Shown here one piece after another: positions 1 through 9,392 of a stretch of DNA of 42,355 bases. Origin of the DNA: Gnetum montanum (taxonomy: Eukaryota > Streptophyta > Gnetopsida > Gnetales > Gnetaceae). The translations under genes and the position numbers were made by a program. The stretch is taken from positions 377,234-419,588 of the forward strand of contig MNCI01007974.1 in NCBI GenBank assembly GCA_015680685.1, given 5' to 3'. The notes beneath the pieces were generated by a model that saw only the letters and a program-made list of their open reading frames with translations, was not told the DNA's origin and made no database searches. Each line of letters begins with the position of its first letter. Within the stretch, counting starts at the first letter, position 1.

Positions 1-214
1 TGAGTAGCATTAATGTAGAACACATCATACACCTCACTCTGGGCTAAACCATACGTGACAAATTTAACACTAGTCCAGGTGGGAAGACAACGAACTATGA
101 CCTAAGGCTAACTATCTAGATGCCATAACTAGTCTGTCTACAGATTTCAACTGGATTATGCATGTAATGCTCGTATTCGTATGGTTGAGTGTAGGGGTAC
201 CTCACCACTCATCA
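1..214 (+). repeat. 5' LTR of Element 1 (last 214 bp only)
   Basis: Matches 7753-7966 with no indel and about 18 mismatches by eye (roughly 8%). Nearly all are C/T or G/A transitions. It ends in ACTCATCA at 207-214, immediately before the primer-binding site. The remaining roughly 570 bp of this LTR, including the promoter, lie upstream of the window. Confidence 0.93.
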
Positions 215-215
215 T

Positions 216-233
216 TAGCGCCACTGCCGAGGA
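216..233 (+). other. Primer-binding site of Element 1 (tRNA-Asp-like)
   Basis: TAGCGCCACTGCCGAGGA, one base after the LTR, matches the PBS complementary to plant tRNA-Asp (TGGCGCCGTTGCCGGGGA, as I recall it) at 14 of 18 positions. All four mismatches are transitions. This sets the plus orientation and marks the start of the internal region. Confidence 0.8.
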
Positions 234-355
234 TGGTGCTAGTTATCTAGATTAGTTATATCATACAAGGTTGTTGTATAGGAATTAACAATATATCTTT
301 TAGAAAGAAATAATTATAAAAGGTCACATATAAATTCACACACAATTGCACAACC

Positions 356-2337
356 ATGCCTCTCCTAGAAGATTACGATAATGCCACACTTAGTGAGGAA
401 ATTCATTGGAGAACCAACGAACTATATGACAATGAAGATTGGAGTACGCAACCTGAGGTGGGGATTTCTTATAAACGTAAACAAAAGCAACGTCATCCCA
501 ATGCATGAAAGCATAACTTACCTGATGATGATGAACCCCCACTGGCCACTACAAGCCTAACACAAATACAATAAGCTGTTCGAATCTCATGTAGGCATCG
601 TAAAGAGAGCCGTCTACCCAGGCTCAATTTAAACAACTTTTTCAATTTCTTAGGAGGCTATGACTTAGATCCACATTAACATTTACAAGCCTTCTATGAT
701 GCTGTACATGGAACAACATTGATAACGGTTGGAAAAAACTCAAGCTCTTTCCTATGACACTCATTGGCCAAGAAAAAGTATGGTATAGATCATTAAGACC
801 AAATTCAATATGATGTTGGCCAACAATGGTAGAACTCTTTAATGAAAGATATCAAACCTATGCAAGAGTGTCAACCTTGAGGAAAAAAATCCAAGGGTGG
901 AAACAAGCACAACATGAACCCTTGGACATGTCCTTAGAAAGATATTATGCACTATTAAAAAATTGTGCAGGCCATAAGTTTTCTAAGGACAGGCTAATGT
1001 ATCATATCATTGATGGGATTCATGATGAAACAAGAGAGACCCTTGGAATGTATGCCCAAGGTCAACTATATGAACTATGAATCCATCAATTACAAGAGCT
1101 TATTAAGTGGGTAGCAAAAGAAGAAGGAGAAATGACTAGATGGGAGAGTGTTGAAAAGCATCAACGGGACCAGAATCTCAACTTAACAAAGGTCCATAAT
1201 CACAAAAAGGAGAAATCAACCAATCTCAAGGGGGAAGAACCATCTTTGCCAGTACATCAATCATTAGAAAAAGTCAAGGCAAAGATCAATAAGATGTTGG
1301 AATGGACACATAGAAAGTGTGGAGAATTTATCAATATCATTGGAGATAGAGTTTTGACAACTCAAGAAGCAGGACAAAACATTAGACAATCGAGAAGCAG
1401 GGATAAGGAAAATAAGAGCTCAATTGCCAATCACATGGATGAATGCAACATTTTCCTGTATGATAACCCCAAGGGCCAATGCCCAATCTTGTTATATTTA
1501 TATGAGCATTAGGGAAGCACATTACATCCCTAGTTCATACAGAGATATTGTGTTTGATCACAATGGCAACAATCCCAGTTGTGGGGGAAGCCACCCCTAA
1601 ACTGGAGACACCCTTCATATCATCCAAATTCAAATGCTTATCTAGTCCAATACCCTATTTCTCTAACTAGGCCAACATACTCTATCTCACTGCATTATCA
1701 TTCTCCTCAATACTATCAGCCCATGTCCTCAACATAACCACAACCTTGTGTGCCTTACACTTCTCCTAATTTTTAACATTCTCATCCTTTCCCTTTTTCT
1801 ACATCACCACCAACTGTTCCTAAGATGTCTACACCATAGCAACAACCCCCAAATGTTACTTGTGCTACTATTGCCAACAGCAGTGAGAGACCTTAGCAAC
1901 ATCTAAGGCATCCCTTCTTTAGAAATGACCCTAGGAAGGGACAACACAATTCCAAGGCCACTACATCCTCCAACTCAGCACAAGTCCAACAATGTGGTGC
2001 ATCCTTCTCTTCGAACCCAACACCTCATGCTACTTCATTAGGGCCACCAATTAACACTCCAACAGCCATACGACCCAATGAATACAGCCGTGGAGAGCGA
2101 CACCCCGATCCTTGCATACCATCGTACGGTCATAAATATTATAGTGGATCAACTCGTTATCTGGAAACTACATCTCATAAATTGTCCCACTATGTTTACT
2201 ACAATCAAGTGTGTGAACCCCAATGGGGTAGGTATGATCAAGTTTCAATGTTTCCAACATGCAAGGATCCTCACCTTTCATTCTTTAATCCTCGCCATGC
2301 TCAACCATTTAGTTATGGGGGATATCCCCCATTTTAA
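356..2337 (+). pseudogene. gag: Decayed gag of Element 1
   Basis: The likely start is ATG at 356 (MPLLEDYDNAT...), with a stop after about 50 codons. The capsid-like core is readable in a second frame: LGGYDLDPH/HLQAFYDA near 650-700, then 826-1080 (FNERY, KIQGWKQAQHEPLD, GIHDETRETLGMYAQGQ). A short zinc-knuckle-like block with Cys, Asp/Asn and Cys (DECNIFLYDNPKGQCP) ends near 1500. The same frame continues as a Pro/Tyr/Gln/Ser-rich tail ending in GGYPPF-TAA at 2335-2337, interrupted by several TAG, TAA and TGA codons. Element 2 gives the closest local match (IPRFEGGYNVDPQNHLQAF, KIQGWK, TLGMYAQGRL). The protein would have formed the particle shell; this copy is dead. Confidence 0.82.
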
Positions 2338-3757
2338 TAACAAGCAGGATTAATAAATATTTTTCATTTTCTTTAATTTTACAATTTTTGTTTTCTAGTT
2401 TTTCATCTTTTAACTTCTTGTTTTATCTTCTTGTCTTTTTATCTTTTTGATCTTTTTATCTTTTTATAAGTAATCTCATCTACGAATAAAACACTCATGT
2501 GGCTCGTTGGTTGAGGTGTGTTCTATGTTAGCGAGTCTTGATTGATCAATTAAGTGGACAGTGAGCCCATTACACCCACTCATCCATTCTACAAATAAGA
2601 GGTTTTGTTCAAGGGCACGGTGATATTCTTGACATTCTTAAAAATTAAAATTAATTTTGTGTTCATTGTACCCAAAATGAAGAAGGATGGACCAAGAGGG
2701 AATGATTAGGGTGTGACATCAAGGGACTTGTAGATTCTCTTTGGTGACATTTGTGGGAGTTATCATGCAATGTGGTTGTACTAAAATCCTTGTAGATCTA
2801 ATGAAAAATGGGAGTAAGAGTAATCAAAAGGGCACTCAAAAATCCAATGCTATTCTAGGGGGTCCCACTGGAAAGACATGCACCCATGCCTCAAGGTTGG
2901 TGGCCTCTCTAGATTCAACACATAAAAAAAATAGTGCCACAAGCAAAAATCACTCCTCCCTTGAATAAAATGCCAAGTGATCGTATGCTTTGTTGTTCTA
3001 GTACTCTCATAGTTTCTCATCATGGGATGAAAGAATGCGATGTAACTGATTAGAGGAATGGACTTGGTCCTAATCTTGGAATGATAGGTTAATGACACGT
3101 TAATCATGCTTTACACGTAGGATTCACTGTGTTGTAGGTCAGTTACCTCATGTCCCAATCTCTACAATCCCTTCTATAGTTCATCTCATCTCACTGTTCC
3201 TGTAATTGTAGCTCATGTCATGTGTAATGTAGAATTATTACCTCATTTTGTTGATATGTAGTTGTGTGTGTTTTTTGGAATTAGTGCGGATTACATTTAA
3301 CCCTTCTAGTGCCCACGACACTTTTAAGTGTGGTTACACAAGGGCATTATAGGTTGGAACCTACTTTGGGGAGGACCCACTTGTGTAATTTTTTGTAATT
3401 TTCACTTATGACATAGCTTACACACACCATGTCTTACCCTCTACCTATTTTTCATGACATTCTTTTCCTACTACTATCCCTCTAAATTCCAATGTTCCTA
3501 TGTACCATTACATGGCCTTTTTCTCTCACTTACCACCCAGGGCCTCATTGATCAAGTCCACCCACCTATCATTATTTGTTCCTTTGAAATGAGTTATATT
3601 ACCCTAGAACCCTTAAACACCAACCCCATGTCCTTAATTTTCATTATTAATTTCCAAAAAATCCTAAAAATTCAATATTTTCCCTAGGGCCTAAACATTG
3701 TTAGGCCGCAATATCGCACACGCAATGTATCGTATGCGATATTGTGTCCCGTTTGAC

Positions 3758-3766
3758 TATAAATAG
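3758..3766 (+). promoter_or_regulatory. Putative internal promoter (TATA box) upstream of ORF2, Element 1
   Basis: TATAAATAG, 459 nt before the ORF2 ATG, preceded by GATAT-rich repeats and followed by AGGGGAGTTTTTCAAATTTT. The same box recurs at a similar distance before ORF2 in both Element 4 copies (458 and 422 nt). Element 3 has a TATATATAGG variant followed by the same GGGGAGTTCTTTAAATTTT context. Conservation across copies suggests it starts an ORF2 transcript. Inference only. Confidence 0.5.
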
Positions 3767-3909
3767 TTTCTCCCAAATCACGCAGGGGAGTTTTTCAAAT
3801 TTTTCTCTATGACTTGCGAGTGTGACACCTTTATTTTTCTACCTATATCTCACTCGCTGGTACTCCGATTTTAATTCTATTTGAACCGGCTTGAACTTGG
3901 AGTGTTCAG

Positions 3910-3927
3910 CTTAGTCGTGGGGGAGGG
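3910..3927 (+). other. Polypurine-tract-like motif inside Element 1
   Basis: CTTAGTCGTGGGGGAGGG shares 14 identical bases with the true 3' tract at 7167-7180 but lies 3.3 kb upstream, about 300 nt before ORF2. Equivalent motifs sit before the ORF2 position in Element 3 (33691-33711) and Element 2 (about 14606-14624). Confidence 0.5.
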
Positions 3928-4216
3928 ACACCCATCGAATAACACCTAATGTTTTTAGAATTTATCATCACCCGAAGGACATTATCAAGGGTAATTAGCT
4001 ATAACATTTATAATAATTGTGCCAAAAATAATTTCATCCCCTTAGGTACATCAAGAAACTAAAATTGACAACCACCTAAGTAAAAAGGACCCACCACTAT
4101 AATCTTTCAAGAAACATCATACAGAGATAAAATAAATAAATTAATTAAGGCAAGTAGTAAGGTATAACCTAAATTTGGTAACAACCGTACTAACACTTGG
4201 CCCCGTGTGATTATAG

Positions 4217-7060
4217 ATGGCCCCAAAACGTGGACAACAGGAAGGTTCTGCTCAAGGTCGAAGAAAACGACCTAGGAGAGGTGAAGAACAAGTCCCTACC
4301 AGACAACATGAAAAACAGGTGGAACAATCATTTAGCATTCATCAAGAGGACCCTCCTACTGTACAATTTGGGCTGGCAGAAGGAGGAACTGTTGCAGTGC
4401 CTGAATAGGGACAACACCTCATGTTGCCCTAGGATTGTGTTCAAGCTATCCACGAAAGGTTCACATTCACTGTGGTGATTGTGGAATTAAATTTTGAATC
4501 TTTTGTAGATTTCGCTCTTAAGGCTGTTAGGGATCACCTCAAAGGGTCTCCCTTATGGCCTATCCTCTTTGAAAGCAGTGCCTGGTACCTAGGGGAGATG
4601 TACCAATTCTATCAAAATAGAGAACAAGGCACCATCATTAATATTTGTGGTGTGGTAGTCAATTTCTTCACATAGGCCATTTCAGAAGTATTAAACATTC
4701 CAAATACAGGGCCCCAAGTTGCTTAGTTGTCTACCCGTTCAGACCCCGATGTGCAATGAGTTTGTTTGGAAAGGGCATATGGAAAGGATAAGACATTTGA
4801 AGAGCTGAAGACAAAAGAAAGGATCTATTTTAAAATTAGAACATATCACCTCTTCCCCATGAAGGGCTTAAAAAGAATCTCAACATATGTGGCAAGAGGA
4901 TGTGCAGTGCTAATGGAAAAGGTTAATGCTAACCTACCTCATCTATACCTTACAAAGATCTTGAGGCGGTTTGAGGAATGGAAGATAGGGAAGATGGCAT
5001 TGCCCTTCCCTTGCCTTATCAGGAAGCTATGCCGACATGTTGGTATTAGGGGGTACACTAATGATGTCCTCCAAAAAGACCAAAATGCTTCATATGTTAA
5101 ACTATTAAAGCCACCAGCCATAAGGAAAATCATTGGTGAGACACCAGGAACAGAACAAGAAGAAGAACAAATGGCTAAACCCATTGCAACTCAACTTGCA
5201 GGACCCAACCAATTTCCAAGTATGATACCCAGCCAACAATAGAAAGTAGGGCCTAGCATGGGCTCGGATCAACCACTGCTGCTGCAAGATTATAGACTGT
5301 CGATGAGCCATCTCAAGGCCATCGTTGAGATGGTTAGTCGGGGAAGTCATGATGACGCAAATCTCTTCCACGTCATTGATGATACCATACAACCCATAGT
5401 TTCTTTGGATCATACAAGGGGTGAAGTGTCTATTCATATAGGAGGAGAGGAAAGTACTTGGTCACAAAAGATCTTAGGAAATGCGACATCTTTCCAAGTG
5501 CAATTAGAAATTGGTAAAGGAGCCACTATGGTGGTCATGCAACACCAGGATGTCGCGGGAGCTACAGAAGTGGTCGTAGACCACATTAAAGAATTGTTCA
5601 ATGTACCTATTGTACCACCGATAGATCTCACGGCAGCACGGGATGCTCAAACATTGGCCAGAACCTCAATGACTCCTGTGGAATATGAGGATGCACTTGA
5701 TCGATTGTTACAAATAGGACAAATAATAACGTCTATGTTTAACATCTCTCAAGATGTTATAGCAATTCAATCAGACCTCATTTCCACTAAGAGGAAGCTA
5801 GTCTTAACAGAAGTGAGGGCTGAGCATGCTGAAGTAGAGGTGTAGAAATTATAAGAGCAGCTCGTGGCCCTACAAGTAGCACAACGGGACCCTTTGCAAT
5901 TCGTCCCTGTAGACTAGCTAGACAATTTCAAAATTGAGCAACTAACCAAAATACTAACGAAGAATAAGAAGGTGGTAGATGAAAAAGAGAAGGCTGTTTG
6001 GGATGCCTCTGTAGCATAGGTGCAAACTCATGCACATATCAAGGCACTTAAAGCCTTACAAGAGGAAAACAAGCAGCTTGTTGCTGACAACCTTCAGTTG
6101 ACCGCTATGGAGAAGCAAAAGAATGTTCTCGAAGAAAATTTCTATCAACTGCAAGAACAATTCATCCAGGTCAACCAAGACATGAGCTATTTAGCTAGGG
6201 AGAACCAAACCCTCTCAATGGAGGAGGTACGTGCAATCCATCAAAAGATAGCTATTGAAATAAGCACATGGAAAAATGAGGCTAAATGGCATGAGAAACT
6301 AAAGGAGCACTTCCAGGACTAGGTGGAGATGTACAAATAGATCCTTGAGAAGGAGATCCATATGGCCAAGGCCCACATCAACACTATCAGTGCTCAACAC
6401 ATTGACTGGTAGGCCATATTGGACACATATGCATTTGCACACCAGGTGAAAGTTAAGAACCGAGACCTGCAGATCTAAGATCTTGCAGAATACATGGAGT
6501 TGACAAACTTGCGATATGCCAACCTTGCCATGTTAATAGCAAGGCACCTAAGAATAGAGCTCGAGTAACAGGTAGCTACCACCCACATCAAATATGAAAC
6601 AGAATTTGTAGAACGCAAGAAGATGTTGCAAAAATTGGAGATTGCAAATTCTAAACTTGAGGTGGTGAAAGCAAGCTACCAAGGATAAAAAGGTGTCACA
6701 ACAGATTTGGCTTGATGGCTTGTGGATTTTCAAGAATACAAAGATAAAGCTAGAGCCTATGAAGAGGAACGATAGGTGTTTGCAGCTTGGTATGTCAAGG
6801 CCAATCAAATGTTTCCACAACTACCCTGCCCATGGGAAGTGATGACTCCATCAAACATCAGAACATTAGCAAGCACAGGATCCCCGGACCAAAGAGGAGA
6901 AACTCTAGGCCATAATTCAACGCCATTAAGCCTCAATACTTGGAGCACAAGACAAGGGGAAAGCACCTATGGAGGAGCCACCGCCACCAGGAACTACATG
7001 AGTTTCACCAATTTTGTAGCTATAGAACATTCCTTATGTTGTGTCTCAATTTTATCTTGA
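4217..7060 (+). pseudogene. ORF2 of Element 1: plant-transposon-protein-like domain plus long coiled coil, 18 premature stops
   Basis: One frame runs 947 codons from ATG at 4217 to TGA at 7058-7060. There are 18 in-frame stops and no frameshift. Residues about 1-45 are basic (MAPKRGQQEG, GRRKRPRRGE), perhaps a nuclear signal. Residues about 75-300 carry FGLAE, ILFESSAWYLGEMYQFYQ, INICGVVV, RIYFKIRTYHLFP and MALPFPCLIRKLCRHVGI, a layout I recognise from the 'putative plant transposon protein' domain of Athila-type ORFs. Residues about 350-860 are heptad-rich (many Leu, Glu, Lys, Gln), typical of coiled coil. A block LTNLRYANLAMLIARHLRIE near 6500-6560 is conserved in Elements 3 and 4. Biochemical function is unknown; the start is fixed by the same MAPK/MFPK/MASK start in the other copies. 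Confidence 0.75.
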
Positions 7061-7166
7061 TCCCACACTACAACATAAATCCATTCTCACCATCCAATAA
7101 TCCCGTACCTATCCATTGTGTAATCAATGGAGCTTGTTCTCACTATAACTCAAGGACGATTTTTCA
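7061..7166 (+). other. Short non-coding gap between ORF2 and the 3' polypurine tract
   Basis: About 106 bp with no coding signal, bounded by the ORF2 stop and the polypurine tract. Nothing further seen. Confidence 0.6.
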
Positions 7167-7182
7167 CTTAGTCGTGGGGGTA
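7167..7182 (+). other. 3' polypurine tract of Element 1
   Basis: CTTAGTCGTGGGGGTA ends directly at the TGATGAGT that opens the 3' LTR, the expected place for the primer of plus-strand DNA synthesis. Minus-strand counterparts sit at 14043-14060 (Element 2) and 30409-30426 (Element 3). Confidence 0.75.
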
Positions 7183-7966
7183 TGATGAGTCGCAATTTAA
7201 CCCAGCCACGATGTCGTAGCCTATCTCCTCATCTATAAATAAGAGGCAAGCAGTTTCGATAGAGAGAGTTTTAGAGTTAGTTTTAGAGTTAGTTTTGATT
7301 TTAGTTTTCATTTTTCTCTCAACCCTTTTCCTCCCAATGTATGCTCGTAGTGTGGTGATTGTAATTGTATGGCATCCTTTATTTGAGTGTGACGTACTTG
7401 GACATGCACATGACCCACAATAAAGATAGAGATTACTTCATCATTGCAGCATTCACTTAGCTTAATTATTTAATTAATTTTTATTTACTACTTTCTTAGT
7501 TAATACCTTGTTACCCTAAACTCTTGTTAAACACGGAATGAGTACAACTTGATTACAAGCATTTAAGTGTGACTACTTGGTAACCTAGTAGTGTATCTAA
7601 GATCTACGCTTGGTAATCCCAATGATAGTCATGCACGAAGTCCAAGATGTGTACGGATAATTGAGGAACAGATACTCATCTCACTTAGGCTAGCTTAGAT
7701 CTCTCTCACCCTTCTCTCTTATCTTAGTTAATATTATCTTCCATTGCCTTCAAGAGTAGCATTAACATAAAACACATCATACACCTCACTCTGGGCTAAA
7801 CCATACGTGACAAAGTTAACACTAGTCCAGGTGGGAAGACAGCGAACTGTGACCTAAGGTTAACTATCTAGATGCCACAACTAGTCCATCTATAGAGTTC
7901 AATCGGATCACGCATGTAACGCTCGTATTCGTATGGTTGAGTGTAGGGGTACCTCGCCACTCATCA
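7183..7966 (+). repeat. 3' LTR of Element 1 (784 bp)
   Basis: Starts TGATGAGT and ends ACTCATCA, a perfect 8-bp inverted repeat with TG...CA termini. The last 213 bp repeat the start of the window. It holds a TATA box TATAAATAAG at 7234-7243, 51 bp in, followed by AGAGAG and a T-rich stretch that could mark the transcript start. The same box followed by AGAGGC is kept in Element 2. Confidence 0.93.
7234..7243 (+). promoter_or_regulatory. LTR TATA box, Element 1
   Basis: TATAAATAAG, followed by AGGCAAGCAG. The equivalent box is conserved in the LTRs of Element 2 (13998-14007 and 19883-19892, complement) and Element 3 (30350-30358 and 38491-38498, complement). Confidence 0.65.
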
Positions 7967-8200
7967 CCTAAGTCCTAACTTAGGTGAAGAAGTTTTATTA
8001 TTCAATTTTAAATTTATTTTTTATAATTTTTTTTATTTTATTATTTTTTCTTTTAGGATTTCATGGTTTTTTTTGCTCCTTGCACTTGCATGCAATTTGT
8101 TATTTGGTGGCTAAGTGTTGTGGCCAATCTTGCCCATGCTATCACATGCAGTCATGATCAACAAAACTATACTGTAAAATCATATACCACTTCACTAAGC

Positions 8201-8306
8201 AATGTTGATGTGTAGAAAGGTGGATTAATGTGCGAGAAGGTGAACTGATGTGTAGGGAGGTGGATCGACATGTGATAAGGTGGACCAACATGCATGGAGG
8301 TGAACT
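8201..8306. repeat. Five-copy imperfect tandem repeat, period exactly 20 bp
   Basis: Units of 20 bp end at 8220, 8240, 8260, 8280 and 8300, each ending in AGG or AAGG, for example TGAACTGATGTGTAGGGAGG and TGGACCAACATGCATGGAGG. The period does not slip although units differ at many bases. A sixth partial unit starts at 8301. Confidence 0.85.
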
Positions 8307-8775
8307 ATTAGTAGCAAGCAGCTATAAAGTAGAGAACGAAGATGACATCGAAGTGGGGGGGTGGGGGGGAGCAAGGGCCTCCTTAACAAATTGAGCTCTT
8401 TTCCTAAATAGCTCCATCTCTCTCCATTGAGTTGCACATGGATGGGTAGGGAAGTCTCTGAGGGCTGAGAAACCAACGAATGATGATTTTTCTTCTCTCT
8501 CTTCTCCTATTTTTCTTGGGGTAATAATGGCATAGCTTATGCATGCAGATGGTGGATGCGACAGGCAGGTTCTATAGTAATATTTCTTTATTCTTAGCAA
8601 TAGACTGATGACAGTCAGTAGCAACAAAGCTACATGGATGATGGTCAACAATCTCAATAAGAAACCAAGAGGCAGTGGTTTTCTTTTCCCTTTTCATGGT
8701 AGACCCATGATAGTAGAAAATGTAGGACTAGAGACAATAATGTGTCTACTGGCACATGATAGCAAGATCTGATGG

Positions 8776-8780
<5 letters not shown>

Positions 8781-8807
<27 letters not shown>
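8781..8807. repeat. TC microsatellite
   Basis: About 13 uninterrupted TC dinucleotides. A shorter one follows at 9002-9016. Confidence 0.95.
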
Positions 8808-8812
<5 letters not shown>

Positions 8813-9392
8813 CTACAGTGTTGTAGCAGTTGACAGTAGCAATTGCAAGTGTGGGTTCTATAGTTCTATTCTATTTTTGATGGGCAGTGCATCCATAGAA
8901 AGGTTCTCCAAACAGGGACAAATTTCCCTCTCTCATGCTAGTGATGGAACACATTTTTTCTGTGTTAGAGTTGCATCAATAGGCCTCTTCATCTAGCCTC
9001 TTCTCTCTCTCTCTCTTCTTTAGCAACTACAAGTGGTGTTGGTTGCAACAACATCTACAACAGACTGGTGGCGAACAATGGTAGCAGTCAAGAAGCATGG
9101 AAAATTTATTTTGGCTACCTTTTGTATTCTTGAATTTGAGATGCTTATTCTAATTAAAATTATCATTCTTTTTTTATTGTTTTCAAAAATCCACGTGGAC
9201 CTCTCCAGCTGAGATTATTCTTAGGTTTCCATACCCATACAGGAGGTGCCCTAAGCAATAGTCTCCTCAAACATGTTTTTCTCCTTAGTATTGGTATGAC
9301 CAAAATTTATGCATTAACAACAACCATTTATGAAATCTTAGTTACAAAATGAATATGTGGTATGTGTGGATGCTCTAGTGAACTCTTGGTAG

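Larger units (their letters stand above)
2338..4216 (+). other. Spacer of Element 1 between gag and ORF2, where pol would be expected
   Basis: About 1.9 kb with no credible coding domain; the open frames at 2741-2968 and 3454-3687 have no recognisable product. It begins T-rich (2355-2470). It holds a block at about 3300-3400 (TGCCC..., TACTTTGGGGAGGACCCACTT) whose reverse complement recurs in the spacers of Elements 2 (about 14785-14840), 3 (about 34265-34330) and 4 (about 28515-28560 and 39830-39880), so this non-coding stretch is a family hallmark. It also holds GATAT-rich inverted motifs at 3709-3740, a TATA box and a polypurine-like motif listed separately. Confidence 0.7.
1..7966 (+). 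mobile_element. Element 1: non-autonomous gypsy-like LTR retrotransposon (gag + ORF2, no pol), 5' end cut by window
   Basis: The window opens inside the 5' LTR: positions 2-214 align without gaps to 7754-7966. Order along the plus strand is partial 5' LTR, PBS, decayed gag, 1.9-kb spacer, ORF2, polypurine tract, full 3' LTR. No protease, reverse transcriptase, RNase H or integrase motif is visible between gag and ORF2, so the element could not have moved on its own. I place it near plant Athila/Tat-type Ty3/gypsy elements from the PBS, the gag style and the ORF2 domain. The left target duplication is outside the window; the five bases after the 3' LTR are CCTAA. Confidence 0.88.
7967..9392. 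other. Non-coding region between Elements 1 and H
   Basis: No supported gene. It begins with a small palindrome CCTAAGT-CCTA-ACTTAGG (7967-7984), then T-rich sequence (8000-8100), a 20-bp tandem repeat, a G-rich run, two TC microsatellites and low-complexity DNA. The open frames on the minus strand at 8225-8657 and plus strand at 8772-8996 are low-complexity and look fortuitous. Confidence 0.6.

Noticed and set aside
2308-2337. Internal polypurine tract at TTTAGTTATGGGGGATA
   Set aside because: It falls in the last codons of gag (FSYGGYPPF then stop), so coding constraint explains it better.
4939-5631. Minus-strand open frames at 4939-5184, 5105-5437 and 5434-5631
   Set aside because: They are antisense shadows of ORF2, whose plus-strand protein has clear homologues in Elements 3 and 4.
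4217-7060. TAG and TAA read as glutamine (a reassigned genetic code), because ORF2 is otherwise open
   Set aside because: The same element has frameshifted gag, diverged LTRs and TGA stops, and other elements carry ordinary decay. C-to-T decay of methylated plant DNA explains the pattern without recoding.
7183-7966. MITE or DNA transposon, because the ends form an inverted repeat
   Set aside because: The 8-bp TGATGAGT/ACTCATCA ends, adjoining PBS and polypurine tract, the duplicate at the window start and 5-bp target duplications in sister elements identify an LTR.
8201-8306. CRISPR-like repeat array
   Set aside because: Units are directly adjacent with no unique spacers, and the sequence context is plant retrotransposon DNA.
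8225-8657. Two overlapping minus-strand frames of 83 and 111 codons
   Set aside because: They run across the 20-bp repeat and the G run, overlap each other in different frames and show no recognisable motif.
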